Of a DNA stretch of 24,226 nt, positions 14,674 through 21,916 are shown piece after piece. The notes under the pieces were generated by a model. It had not been told where the DNA came from and did not search any database. It saw only the letters and a list, made by a program, of their open reading frames with translations. The translations under genes were made by a program, and so were the position numbers. Within the stretch, counting starts at the first letter, position 1. Every line of letters begins with the position of its first letter. Origin of the DNA: Pseudomonadota bacterium (GTDB taxonomy: Bacteria; Pseudomonadota; Alphaproteobacteria; Rhizobiales; Devosiaceae); NCBI GenBank assembly GCA_023387585.1, contig JAEWHZ010000342.1, forward strand, positions 1-24,226, read 5' to 3'.

Positions 14674-14784
14674 GGCGTCTCCTGCGTGTGGCCGGGGCCT
14701 GATGGATATTCCAATGCAGGCGTTGGGGAAACCGCCAATATCTCGTGATTTGCCTGGGGACGGGTTCCGCCGCATGCTCGGGAG

Positions 14785-15060
14785 ATGGGAACAAAGCATC
14801 TTGCACTGATCGTTGTCATCGGCCTGCTGGCCGCCGTGCCGGCGCAGGCGGCATGTCCGCCGGCGGCGACAGGAAGCACGGCCGAACAGATCGAGGCCGA
14901 GCGCCAGCGCGTCTTGTGCCTTCAGCGCGAACTGGCCGAGACGACCAGAAGCCGCCAGCAGCGGATCGAGATCGATGCGCTGAACCGCAGCCTGCTGCAG
15001 ATGCAATTGCAGCAGCGGCTCAACGCGCTGCCGGTCTATCAGCCGCCAAATCCGCCGTGA
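14785..15060 (+). CDS. Small secreted or periplasmic protein
   Basis: This encodes a 91-residue protein with a clear Sec signal peptide, MGTKHLALIVVIGLLAAVPAQAA, with cleavage expected after about residue 22-23. The mature part is short. It has two Cys (CPPAA and RVLCLQ) that could form a disulfide. A Gln/Arg/Leu-rich helix (about 35-80, LQRELAETTRSRQQRIEIDAL) looks like a coiled coil, and the end is proline-rich. The ribosome site is unusual: CGGGAG directly abuts the ATG. It is divergent from the small membrane protein, and its 3' end overlaps the next, opposite-strand gene by 41 bases. No function is known. Confidence 0.62.
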   Translation: MGTKHLALIVVIGLLAAVPAQAACPPAATGSTAEQIEAERQRVLCLQRELAETTRSRQQRIEIDALNRSLLQMQLQQRLNALPVYQPPNPP

Positions 15061-15589
15061 GTCCGGGGCGCCGCCAATGCGTGGTGGTGACCATCGGGAC
15101 GGTATCGATAATGTCGACGCGGGCGGGATGAAGGCCCGCATCGGCCAGCGCCGCGCGCGGATGGCCGGAGGCGAAGCAGGGCGTGCCGCCCGGCAGCAGC
15201 AGGTCGTGGCGTTCGCTGAGCGCGAAGCCGGTGTAGAGCGGCGCGAACAGATCGAAGATACCGGTTATGGCGACGGTGCCGCGGGCGATGCCGAGCGCAA
15301 AGAGAGCGTCGTGAAAGCCGATGCCGGCGGGATTCCACAGGGTGGCGTTCGCATCGCTCGGGTCCGGTGTCAGCGCGGCGACGGCGCGGGTCAGCACCAG
15401 CCGGCGCCGGCCGGGATTCTCGTGCCGTTCATGCCCGCGCCGCCCGATGACGGTGAGCACGGACGCATCGAGGGCTGCCTGATAGTGCCGCCAGTCCGCA
15501 TCGTTGCGCAGCGCCGCCGGATAGGCGCCCTCGGCATCGGCGATCATGCCGTCGGTCGAGACGATGGCGTGGCCTTCAATGTTCAGCAT
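15020..15589 (-). CDS. Dihydrofolate reductase-like / RibD C-terminal domain protein
   Basis: This encodes a 189-residue protein whose N-terminus, GHAIVSTDGMIADAEGAYP, fits the SxDGxIA motif of the DHFR/RibD-reductase superfamily. VLTVIGRRGHERHENPGRRRLVLTR and a later GTVAITGIFDLFAPL...DLLLPGGTP segment match the nucleotide-binding strands of that fold. It probably binds NADPH and reduces an unknown substrate. It is not the housekeeping FolA, since the usual folate-site pattern is not obvious. The ATG is at 15589 without a strong ribosome site. It follows metE on the same strand, separated by 112 bases with several hairpins. The C-terminus overlaps the convergent secreted-protein gene by 41 bases. 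Confidence 0.58.
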   Translation of the reverse strand: MLNIEGHAIVSTDGMIADAEGAYPAALRNDADWRHYQAALDASVLTVIGRRGHERHENPGRRRLVLTRAVAALTPDPSDANATLWNPAGIGFHDALFALGIARGTVAITGIFDLFAPLYTGFALSERHDLLLPGGTPCFASGHPRAALADAGLHPARVDIIDTVPMVTTTHWRRPGLTADLAADRPAAR

Positions 15590-15611
15590 CGGGGGCTCGG
15601 TGGGGTGTGTT

Positions 15612-15677
15612 GGTCATGCTCCGCATGACCATGCCTTGCCGGCGAAGGCAACAGGGGTCCCGCCGTCGGATGACGGC
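15612..15677. terminator. Three tandem hairpins after metE
   Basis: The perfect stem GGTCATGC-TCC-GCATGACC lies at 15612-15630. A second, GCCTT/AAGGC, is at 15633-15649. The third, GCCGTC-GGAT-GACGGC, is at 15662-15677. They fill the gap between metE and the downstream reductase gene and may end or attenuate metE transcription. There is no clear T-run. Confidence 0.4.
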
Positions 15678-15701
15678 AGGGCCAAAGCGACGTTCGATGC
15701 C

Positions 15702-17954
15702 TCAGCCGCGCAGGGCGTGGGCGGTGGCGACGAGGTGGGCGAGGGCGGCTTCGACTTCGGGCCAGTTGCGGGTTTTCAGGCCGCAATCGGGGTTGACCCA
15801 GAGCTGGTCGGCGGGGATGCCCTGCGCGGCCTTTTTCATCAGGGCTTCCATCTCGGCCTGAGCGGGCACGCGCGGGGAATGGATGTCCCACACGCCGGGG
15901 CCGATCTCGTTGGGGTAGTGGAAGTCGCGGAAGGCCTCGAGCAGATCCATGTCCGAGCGCGAGGTTTCGATCGAGATCACGTCGGCGTCCATCTCGGCGA
16001 TGGCGGGCATGATGTCGTTGAACTCGGCATAGCACATATGGGTGTGGATCTGCGTGTCGTCGGCGACGCCGGAGGCGCTGATGCGGAAGCAGTCGACGGC
16101 CCAGCGCAGATAGGCGTCCCAGTCGGCGCGGCGCAGCGGCAGGCCCTCGCGCAGGGCGGGCTCGTCGATCTGGATGATGCCGATGCCGGCCTTTTCGAGG
16201 TCGAGCACCTCGTCGCGGATGGCGAGCGCGATCTGGCGGCAGGTTTCCGAGCGCTTCTGGTCGACGCGCACGAAACTCCATTGCAGGATGGTCACCGGGC
16301 CGGTGAGCATGCCCTTCATCGGCCTGTCGGTGAGGGCGGCGGCAAAGGCGGACCAGCGCACCGTCATCGGCGCCGGGCGCGAGACGTCGCCATAAATCAC
16401 CGGCGGCTTGACGCAGCGCGAGCCGTAGGACTGCACCCAGCCGTTGCCGGTGAAGGCGAAGCCGTCGAGCTGCTCGCCGAAATACTCGACCATGTCGTTG
16501 CGCTCGAATTCGCCATGCACCAGCACGTCGAGGCCGAGCTCTTCCTGGATGCGCACCGCCTTTTCGGTCTCGGCCTCGAGGAAGGCGTCGTAGCCGGCCC
16601 GGTCCAGCGTGCCCTTGCGGAAGGCGGCGCGCGCCTCGCGCACCTCACGGGTCTGCGGGAAGGAGCCGATGGTGGTGGTGGGGTAGGCGGGCAAGGCGAG
16701 GCGGGCGCGCTGCCGGTCGCGGCGCGTTGGGAAGGGCGAGGCGCGCTCGAGCGCGATCGCCTCGGCGGCGCGGGCCCCGATTTCGGGCCTGTGGATGCGC
16801 GGGGAGGCTTTATGCGCGGCGATGGCGGCGGCGCTGGCCTCGAAGGCGGGTTTGGCGGCGGTCCGGCCCTTCTGCATGGCGAGGGTGAGCGCGGCCAGTT
16901 CGTCGAGCTTTTGCCGCGCGAAGGCGAGCCAGGATTTCAACTCGTCGTCGAGCGCGGTCTCGGCCTCGAGATCGACGGGGCTGTGCAGCAGCGAGCAGGA
17001 GGGGGCGATCTCGAGCCGGTCCGGCCCGATGCGGTCCCAGACGCGGCCGACAAGGGCGAAGGCGTCCTCCAGATCGGTGCGCCAGATATTGCGCCCGTCG
17101 ACGACGCCGACGGAGAGCGTCTTGTCGGCTGGGAGTGCGGCGAGGACGGCATCGAGCTGATCGCGGGCGCGCACCAGGTCGATATGCAGCCCGGCGACCG
17201 GCAGGTTCGCGGCCAGCCGGGTGTTGTCGCGCAGATCGCCGAAATAGGTGGCGAGCAGCAGTTTCGGGCCGGCCCCGGCGAGCACGGCATAAGCCTTTTC
17301 GAAGGCGGCTTTCTGCCTGTCCGTCAGATCGAGCACCAGCACGGGCTCGTCGATCTGCACCCATTGCGCGCCCTCGGCGGCGAGCTTTTCGAACAGCTCG
17401 GCATAGACCGGCAGCACGGCGTCGAGCAGGTCGAGCGGATCGAGCCCGTCATCCCTCGTCTTGGCGAGGCTGAGGAAGGTGACGGGGCCGACCACGACCG
17501 GGCGGGTCTCGATGCCGAGCGCCTTCGCCTCGCGGTAATGCGCGAGCGGCTTGCCGGCGTCGAGCGCGAAGCTTTGGCCCTCGTGCAGCTCGGGGACGAT
17601 GAAATGGTAATTGGTGTCGAACCACTTGGTCATCTCCATGGCCGGGGCGGCATCGGTGCCGCGGGCCATGGCGAAATACAGCCGGTCGGGATCGGCGATG
17701 CCGGAAAAGCGCGGCGGGATGGCGCCGAGCAGCACCGCGGTGTCGAGCACGTGGTCGTAGAGGGAGAAGTCGTTCGAGGGGATGATGTCGATGCCGGCAT
17801 CGCGCTGCAGCCGCCAGTGGCGGGCGCGCAGCTCCTTGGCGCTGGCGTGGAGGGCGGCGGCGTCGCCATCGCCCTTCCAGTAGGATTCGAGCGCCTTCTT
17901 GAGTTCGCGGCGAAGGCCGATGCGGGGGAAGCCGAGATTGCTGGAACGGGTCAT
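15702..17954 (-). CDS. metE: Cobalamin-independent methionine synthase MetE
   Basis: This is 5-methyltetrahydropteroyltriglutamate-homocysteine S-methyltransferase, 750 residues, the usual full length. It transfers the methyl group of 5-methyl-tetrahydrofolate polyglutamate to homocysteine to make methionine in the cytosol without B12. The N-terminus SSNLGFPRIGLRRELKKALE and the catalytic C-terminal barrel are intact. The zinc ligands are His639, Cys641 (HTHMCYAEFND), Glu663 and Cys724 (NPDCGLKTR), a constant two-residue offset from the E. coli enzyme. The ATG at 17954 with GAAAGA upstream is chosen over a TTG six codons earlier. A cobalamin riboswitch lies upstream, so B12 should shut the gene down, presumably because MetH is then used elsewhere in the genome. 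It is a stand-alone transcription unit or is followed by the reductase-like gene. Confidence 0.97.
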   Translation of the reverse strand: MTRSSNLGFPRIGLRRELKKALESYWKGDGDAAALHASAKELRARHWRLQRDAGIDIIPSNDFSLYDHVLDTAVLLGAIPPRFSGIADPDRLYFAMARGTDAAPAMEMTKWFDTNYHFIVPELHEGQSFALDAGKPLAHYREAKALGIETRPVVVGPVTFLSLAKTRDDGLDPLDLLDAVLPVYAELFEKLAAEGAQWVQIDEPVLVLDLTDRQKAAFEKAYAVLAGAGPKLLLATYFGDLRDNTRLAANLPVAGLHIDLVRARDQLDAVLAALPADKTLSVGVVDGRNIWRTDLEDAFALVGRVWDRIGPDRLEIAPSCSLLHSPVDLEAETALDDELKSWLAFARQKLDELAALTLAMQKGRTAAKPAFEASAAAIAAHKASPRIHRPEIGARAAEAIALERASPFPTRRDRQRARLALPAYPTTTIGSFPQTREVREARAAFRKGTLDRAGYDAFLEAETEKAVRIQEELGLDVLVHGEFERNDMVEYFGEQLDGFAFTGNGWVQSYGSRCVKPPVIYGDVSRPAPMTVRWSAFAAALTDRPMKGMLTGPVTILQWSFVRVDQKRSETCRQIALAIRDEVLDLEKAGIGIIQIDEPALREGLPLRRADWDAYLRWAVDCFRISASGVADDTQIHTHMCYAEFNDIMPAIAEMDADVISIETSRSDMDLLEAFRDFHYPNEIGPGVWDIHSPRVPAQAEMEALMKKAAQGIPADQLWVNPDCGLKTRNWPEVEAALAHLVATAHALRG

Positions 17955-18035
17955 GAGTCTTTCGATGCGCAAACAGGCCCGGCGCGAGGGCGCGGGCGGA
18001 ACGGAAACGGATGGGTGAGCCGGCGGAAGGCCGGG

Positions 18036-18074
18036 TCAGCTGCGCATTCGGAAACGGTGACGAAGGCTCGTCAT
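18036..18074 (-). CDS. Possible 12-residue leader peptide upstream of metE
   Basis: A tiny ORF, MTSLRHRFRMRS, lies between the riboswitch and metE with GAGAGGA seven bases before its ATG. The hairpin CCGGC-GGAAG-GCCGG (18020-18034) follows its stop by one base. This resembles an attenuation leader or the coding end of the expression platform. The peptide contains two Met and four Arg. It is inference only. Confidence 0.3.
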   Translation of the reverse strand: MTSLRHRFRMRS

Positions 18075-18127
18075 GGTCTGGTCCTCTCGCCGATCCGCCC
18101 GATCGACCTGAAGTGGGTCATCATTTC

Positions 18128-18310
18128 CATGGCAGGTCTCCTGGCTCGCGGATCGAACCGGACGTCCGCCTTCCCAGCATCAGGCGCGTGAAACGCCTGA
18201 AACGCCAGTGGCACGCTGGACGCCCGTTTCCGCCGACAGTTGCGGGGGCAGCTCCGGACTTGGGCCGAGGGCCGGCACCGGATTCCCTGTTATCCCCTCG
18301 CGGGGACCAT
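18128..18310 (-). ncRNA. Cobalamin riboswitch controlling metE
   Basis: On the minus strand the aptamer hallmarks occur in order. GGTCCCCGCGAGGGG is near the 5' end. AGCTGCCCCCGCAACTGT (about 18236-18253) is the conserved central core. GATGCTGGGAAGGCGGACGT follows at about 18162-18181, and the B12 box GAGCCAGGAGACCTGCCAT is at 18129-18147. Adenosyl- or methylcobalamin binding is expected to repress metE. The exact ends are approximate. About 170 bases of expression platform separate it from the metE start. Confidence 0.93.
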
Positions 18311-18343
18311 GGACGAGCAAAGGATGGCGCAGGGCGTGGGCGG

Positions 18344-18374
18344 TGTCAACCGGGATATAAAGATTTCTTTATAT
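18344..18374 (-). promoter_or_regulatory. metE promoter with a 20-bp palindromic operator
   Basis: The palindrome ATATAAAGA-TT-TCTTTATAT (18355-18374) is perfect in both 9-bp arms. Just downstream on the minus strand lies TTGACA (18349-18344), followed 17 bases later by CATCCT, a plausible promoter for the riboswitch-metE transcript. AT-rich palindromes of this kind are reminiscent of ArsR-type SahR sites in methionine genes. That link is recalled, not verified. The operator lies between the tonB stop and the riboswitch. Confidence 0.6.
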
Positions 18375-18388
18375 GATGCCGGGAGAGC

Positions 18389-19549
18389 TCAGCCACCGAA
18401 GGCGAGCGGGATGTCGAAGGTCCAGTTGCTGCGTCCGGTTTGCGGCGGGATGGGCGGGAAACTGGCGCGCTGGACGGTGGCGGTGCCGGCGGCGTCGATA
18501 GCGGCGTTGCCGGAGGAGCGGCGCACCGAGACCGAGGTGAGCTGGCCGCCGGCGTTGACGGTGAAGCGCATCAGCACCTCGCCGCGCGCGCCGTTGACCC
18601 GGCGCAGCGCCCGGCGCACGGCGGAGAGCACCTGGCTGGTATAGCGCGCGGCCGCCGCCTCGCCGCCGGCGCCGGCATCGGATTGCTGGCGGGCGCCGCC
18701 GTGGCTGGCGACGGAATCGGCGGCGGCGTTGCCGCCCGAGCCGGCCTGGCTGGGGGCCGGAGGCTGCGGGCGGGGCTGTCGCTGCTGGGTCGGTTGGGGG
18801 GTGGGGCGAGCCGGCGGCGGGGCGGTGGCGATGGGGCGGTTGGTGCGCTCGATGGTCAGCGTGGCCGGAACGGGCGCGACGCGCTGCTCGGTCACCGAAT
18901 CGGGGCTCAGGGTCGCCGTGGGCTGCAGCGCGGCGATGCTTTCGGGCGGAGGGGCGGCGGCGGCCTGCGCCTGCGGCGCCACCGGGCGGGCGGTGGCGGC
19001 GATGACGGCATTCGCCGAGGCGACGGTGAGGACGGACTGCGCCTCGATGGGCGGCACGGCGTCGAGCGGCATGCTCTCAGCGGGTGCGACGGGCTCGGCA
19101 TCGGCGGCGGTGGCCGGTTCCGTGGTCTCGGCCGGAGGCTGAGCGACGGGTTCGGACGGCGGCGTCGTCCCGACCGGCGTGAGCTCGGCGGTCTCGGGCG
19201 GCGGCGGCTCGGCGGTCTCGGTGGGGGTCGCGGTCGCCGGCTCGGGAGATTGCACGGGCTCGACGGTCTCGGCGCGGGTCTCGACCGGGGTGGGTTCTGC
19301 CGGCGTCAGCGTGGGCGCTTCGGCCGGGGGCACGCTGGTGACGGAAGAGCCGGCCGAGAGCGCGGCGACGCTGGCATCGCTGGCGACGATCTCGGTGGCA
19401 TTGGCGGCAAAGCTCGACACGCTGATCAGCGAGACGGCGACCGAGCCGGCGGGCGGAGAGTCGTCGGGCTCGGCGCCCGGCCAGGCGAAGACGATCAGGG
19501 CGATGGCGCCGAGATGGAAAAGTGCCGAGCCTGGCAGCGCGAGGCGCAT
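18389..19549 (-). CDS. tonB: Energy transducer TonB
   Basis: This encodes a 386-residue TonB protein that passes proton-motive force from the ExbB-ExbD complex to outer-membrane receptors. An N-terminal membrane helix (about 5-24) holds the diagnostic Ser8-x3-His12. A very long Pro/Ala/Thr/Glu-rich periplasmic spacer runs from about 26 to 300. The C-terminal TonB domain (about 305-386) contains RALRRVNGARGEVLMRFTVNAGGQLTSVSVRRSSGN and ends WTFDIPLAF. The spacer is longer than in E. coli TonB (239 residues overall). The ATG overlaps the exbD stop as TGATG. It is the last gene of the haem-uptake operon, so its partner is probably the haem receptor (HmuR type), which is outside the window. Confidence 0.93.
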   Translation of the reverse strand: MRLALPGSALFHLGAIALIVFAWPGAEPDDSPPAGSVAVSLISVSSFAANATEIVASDASVAALSAGSSVTSVPPAEAPTLTPAEPTPVETRAETVEPVQSPEPATATPTETAEPPPPETAELTPVGTTPPSEPVAQPPAETTEPATAADAEPVAPAESMPLDAVPPIEAQSVLTVASANAVIAATARPVAPQAQAAAAPPPESIAALQPTATLSPDSVTEQRVAPVPATLTIERTNRPIATAPPPARPTPQPTQQRQPRPQPPAPSQAGSGGNAAADSVASHGGARQQSDAGAGGEAAAARYTSQVLSAVRRALRRVNGARGEVLMRFTVNAGGQLTSVSVRRSSGNAAIDAAGTATVQRASFPPIPPQTGRSNWTFDIPLAFGG

Positions 19550-19980
19550 CAGTTCGCCTGGCGCGGCAGGGTGATCAGCCCGATCTCGGCATGGCCGGCG
19601 ACCGAGAGCGTGCCCATGACCTGCATGATCTCGCCATAGCTGGCGCTGGAATCGCCGCGCACATAGAGCCGCTCGTCGGTGTCCTCGCCGCTGAGCTCGG
19701 CGACCCTGGCGGCCAGCGTTTCGAGGGTGACGGCATCGCCATTGACCGACAGGCTCCCGTCGGGCTCGACGGTGACGGTGATTGGCTTGCGCTCGACCGG
19801 CATGGGGTTGGCGGCGGCCTGGGGCAGCTCGATGGGCACGCCCATGGTCATCAGCGGGGCGGCGACCATGAAGACGATGAGCAGCACCAGCATGACATCG
19901 ACCAGCGGGGTGACGTTGATCTCGCCGATGGGGGCGACACCGCCGGGGCGGTGCTTGCGGGACGAGGTCATCATGCCCAT
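19549..19980 (-). CDS. exbD: ExbD/TolR family biopolymer transport protein
   Basis: This encodes a 143-residue single-span inner-membrane protein. A cytoplasmic N-terminus of about 20 residues leads to INVTPLVDVMLVLLIVFMVA (about 21-40) with the conserved proton-pathway Asp28. The periplasmic domain ends in YGEIMQVMGTLSVAGHAEIGLIT, the TolR/ExbD signature. With ExbB it forms the proton channel that drives TonB. It overlaps both neighbours by one base (TGATG), which shows tight translational coupling. The sequence is TolR-like, but the tonB that follows makes ExbD the better name. Confidence 0.92.
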   Translation of the reverse strand: MGMMTSSRKHRPGGVAPIGEINVTPLVDVMLVLLIVFMVAAPLMTMGVPIELPQAAANPMPVERKPITVTVEPDGSLSVNGDAVTLETLAARVAELSGEDTDERLYVRGDSSASYGEIMQVMGTLSVAGHAEIGLITLPRQAN

Positions 19981-20666
19981 CAGGCGGCCCTCTCGGCGTC
20001 GCGCAGGCGCGACATCAACGCGGCGAGGCGCTCGGCGAAGGCGGAGAGGCGCGCGGTGAGGGCGCCGATATCGCCGCCGATCTTGTTGTAGGCGATGACG
20101 GCCGGGATGGCGGCGACCAGCCCGAGCGCGGTGGCCAGCAGGGCCTCGGCGATGCCGGGCGCGACCACGGCGAGCGAGGTGTTCTGCTGCTCGGCGATGG
20201 AGGTGAAGGCGTTCATGATGCCCCACACCGTGCCGAATAGGCCGATGAAGGGGCCGGCGGAACCGATGGTCGCGAGGTTGCCCAGCCGCCCGGTGAGGCG
20301 TGCGCCCTGCTCTGAGACGGCGAGCTCGAGCGCCGTGGCGATGCGCTGGCGCAGCCCGTCCTCGGAGACGGCGGAGATTTCAGCCGAGCGCTCCCATTCG
20401 GTCATCGCCGCCTCGAAGACGTCCGAAAAGCCCGTGGAGCTCATGGCGTCGATGCGCCGGCCCAGATCCTCGAGCGTCTTCGCCTCGCGCAGGGCGGCGT
20501 CGAGCGCGGCCATCTCGCGCCGCGCCCTGGCGATGACGGCGAGGCGGTTGGCGATGATCGCCCAGCACCAGATGGAGGCCAGCAGCAGGCCGACCATGAC
20601 CGACTTGACGACCCAGTCGGCCTGCATGAACAGGCCGATGATGGAGAAATCGTGCGCCGTCTCCAT
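19980..20666 (-). CDS. exbB: ExbB/TolQ family proton channel protein
   Basis: This encodes a 228-residue inner-membrane protein of the MotA/TolQ/ExbB family. Three membrane segments are visible: about 20-40 (VMVGLLLASIWCWAIIANRL), about 130-150 (IGSAGPFIGLFGTVWGIMNAF), and about 167-190 (APGIAEALLATALGLVAAIPAVI). The motif FIGLFGTVWGIMNAFTSIAEQQNTSLAVVAPGIAEALLATALG is closest to TolQ, yet no tolA, tolB or pal follows. Its partners exbD and tonB overlap downstream. It forms the pentameric channel around ExbD that powers TonB. It begins three bases after the exported-protein gene. Confidence 0.92.
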   Translation of the reverse strand: METAHDFSIIGLFMQADWVVKSVMVGLLLASIWCWAIIANRLAVIARARREMAALDAALREAKTLEDLGRRIDAMSSTGFSDVFEAAMTEWERSAEISAVSEDGLRQRIATALELAVSEQGARLTGRLGNLATIGSAGPFIGLFGTVWGIMNAFTSIAEQQNTSLAVVAPGIAEALLATALGLVAAIPAVIAYNKIGGDIGALTARLSAFAERLAALMSRLRDAERAA

Positions 20667-20669
20667 GGG

Positions 20670-21098
20670 TCAGAGCCCGAACACGATTTCGGGGCGGGAA
20701 CTGGTGACCAGTGAATCAAGGCAGGCGCTCCGTTCGGCCGGGCCTTCGCAGGCGGAGGCGGCGTTGACGAGCACGCGCCCGAGATCGGCGCAGTCGAGCC
20801 CGTCGAGCACGAATTGCAGCACCTTGGTGCGGCCGCGCGTCAGATCGGCGAATTCGAGCATGACGATGCGCTCGATGATGCCGTCGCGGTCGAACAGGGC
20901 CATTTCGAGCGCGGTGCGGTCGATGTCGGCATCGAGGCTGTTGGCGGCGACGAAGGTGGCGCGGCAGCCGGCGTCGGCGGGGCTGAGATCGTTCAGCTCG
21001 AGGGACAGCGCGGGCTCGGGCGCCGGTTCGGTCTGGGCGAAGGCGGGCACGGCAAGGCAGAGCGCGGCGAGCAATGCGGGCAGGGAGCGGTTGAGCAT
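20670..21098 (-). CDS. Exported protein of unknown function in the haem operon
   Basis: This encodes a 142-residue protein with a Sec signal peptide, MLNRSLPALLAALCLAVPAFAQ. The mature periplasmic domain contains four Cys (CRATFVAAN, LDCADLG, SACEG, SACLDS), which could make two disulfides. The sequence LSLELNDLSPADAGCRATFVAANSL, then ERIVMLEFADLTRGRTKVLQFVLDGLDC, suggests a compact beta-sandwich-like fold. I do not recall a named family. The ATG lies one base beyond the hmuV stop, and exbB follows after three bases, so it is certainly co-transcribed. The position between transporter and TonB genes suggests a periplasmic role in haem uptake or TonB-complex assembly. Confidence 0.8.
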   Translation of the reverse strand: MLNRSLPALLAALCLAVPAFAQTEPAPEPALSLELNDLSPADAGCRATFVAANSLDADIDRTALEMALFDRDGIIERIVMLEFADLTRGRTKVLQFVLDGLDCADLGRVLVNAASACEGPAERSACLDSLVTSSRPEIVFGL

Positions 21099-21099
21099 G

Positions 21100-21912
21100 T
21101 CAGGGTCTCGCAGGGGATGGGGCTGCGCGACGGGCGGGCAGCACGAAGGGGATGCCGGGCGGCGGGGTGGCGCCGACCTCGAGCGGGCAGTCGAAGAGCG
21201 TGTCGACGAAGGCGCTGGTGACGACCTCGGCGGGCGGGCCGGAGGCGGCCATCTTGCCGCGCGCGATGCCGACGATGCGGTCGGCGAACAGCGAGGCGAT
21301 GTTGAGGTCGTGCAGCACGGCGACGACGCCGCCGCCGGCATCGGCGAAATCGCGCGCGATCTGCATGACCAGCAATTGATGGCGGATGTCGAGGCTGGAG
21401 ATCGGCTCGTCGAGCAGCAGGAAGCGCGGCCGGCCGTCGAGCACGGGCAGCCACACCTGGCACAGGACGCGCGCCAGATGCACCCGCTGCTGCTCGCCGC
21501 CCGACAGCTCGGACACGTAGCGGCCGGAGAAGCCGGCGAGGTCGACGCGCTCGAGGGCGCGGGCCGGCAGGTCGGCGCGCTCGACTTGCGACAGGCCGGA
21601 GAGGCCGGCGGACAGGCCGAGCGAAACGACTTCATGCACGGTGAAGGGAAAGGTCAGCGTGGTCGATTGCGGCAGCACGGCCCGCATGGCCGCCAGCCGG
21701 GCCGGGGGCGTCGTCGCGATGTCGAGCCCGTTGAGGCTGATGCGGCCGGCATGCTTGTGGTCGCCGGCCAGCGCGCGCAAGAGCGTGGTCTTGCCCGAGC
21801 CGTTGGGGCCGACCACGGCGGTGATCTCGCCGGGCAGCGCCTCGAAGCGCTCGGCGGCGACCAGATCGCGCCGGCCGATGGTGACGACGAGGTTTTCGGC
21901 AAGAAGGCTCAT
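21100..21912 (-). CDS. hmuV: Haem ABC transporter ATP-binding protein HmuV
   Basis: This encodes a 270-residue ABC ATPase that powers haem import through HmuU. Walker A GPNGSGKT is at 35-42, the Q-loop at PQSTTLTF (81-88), the signature LSGGEQ at 136-141, Walker B FLLLDEP at 164-170, and the switch His in VLHDLN. RRDLVAAERFEALPGEITAVVGPNG is typical of the HmuV/FecE group. The ATG at 21912 is chosen. The longer frame to 22038 runs into hmuU. Four bases separate it from the hmuU stop, and the exported-protein gene follows after one. Confidence 0.95.
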   Translation of the reverse strand: MSLLAENLVVTIGRRDLVAAERFEALPGEITAVVGPNGSGKTTLLRALAGDHKHAGRISLNGLDIATTPPARLAAMRAVLPQSTTLTFPFTVHEVVSLGLSAGLSGLSQVERADLPARALERVDLAGFSGRYVSELSGGEQQRVHLARVLCQVWLPVLDGRPRFLLLDEPISSLDIRHQLLVMQIARDFADAGGGVVAVLHDLNIASLFADRIVGIARGKMAASGPPAEVVTSAFVDTLFDCPLEVGATPPPGIPFVLPARRAAPSPARP

Positions 21913-21916
21913 GCGG

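Noticed and set aside
15546..18191. 881-codon plus-strand open frame
   Set aside because: It is the antisense shadow of metE and the reductase gene. Its Gly/Asp/His/Arg-rich composition is typical of GC-rich reverse frames, and metE has every catalytic residue.
18440..19639. 399-codon Gly/Arg-rich plus-strand frame opposite tonB
   Set aside because: It is caused by the GC-rich repetitive Pro/Ala spacer of tonB read backwards.
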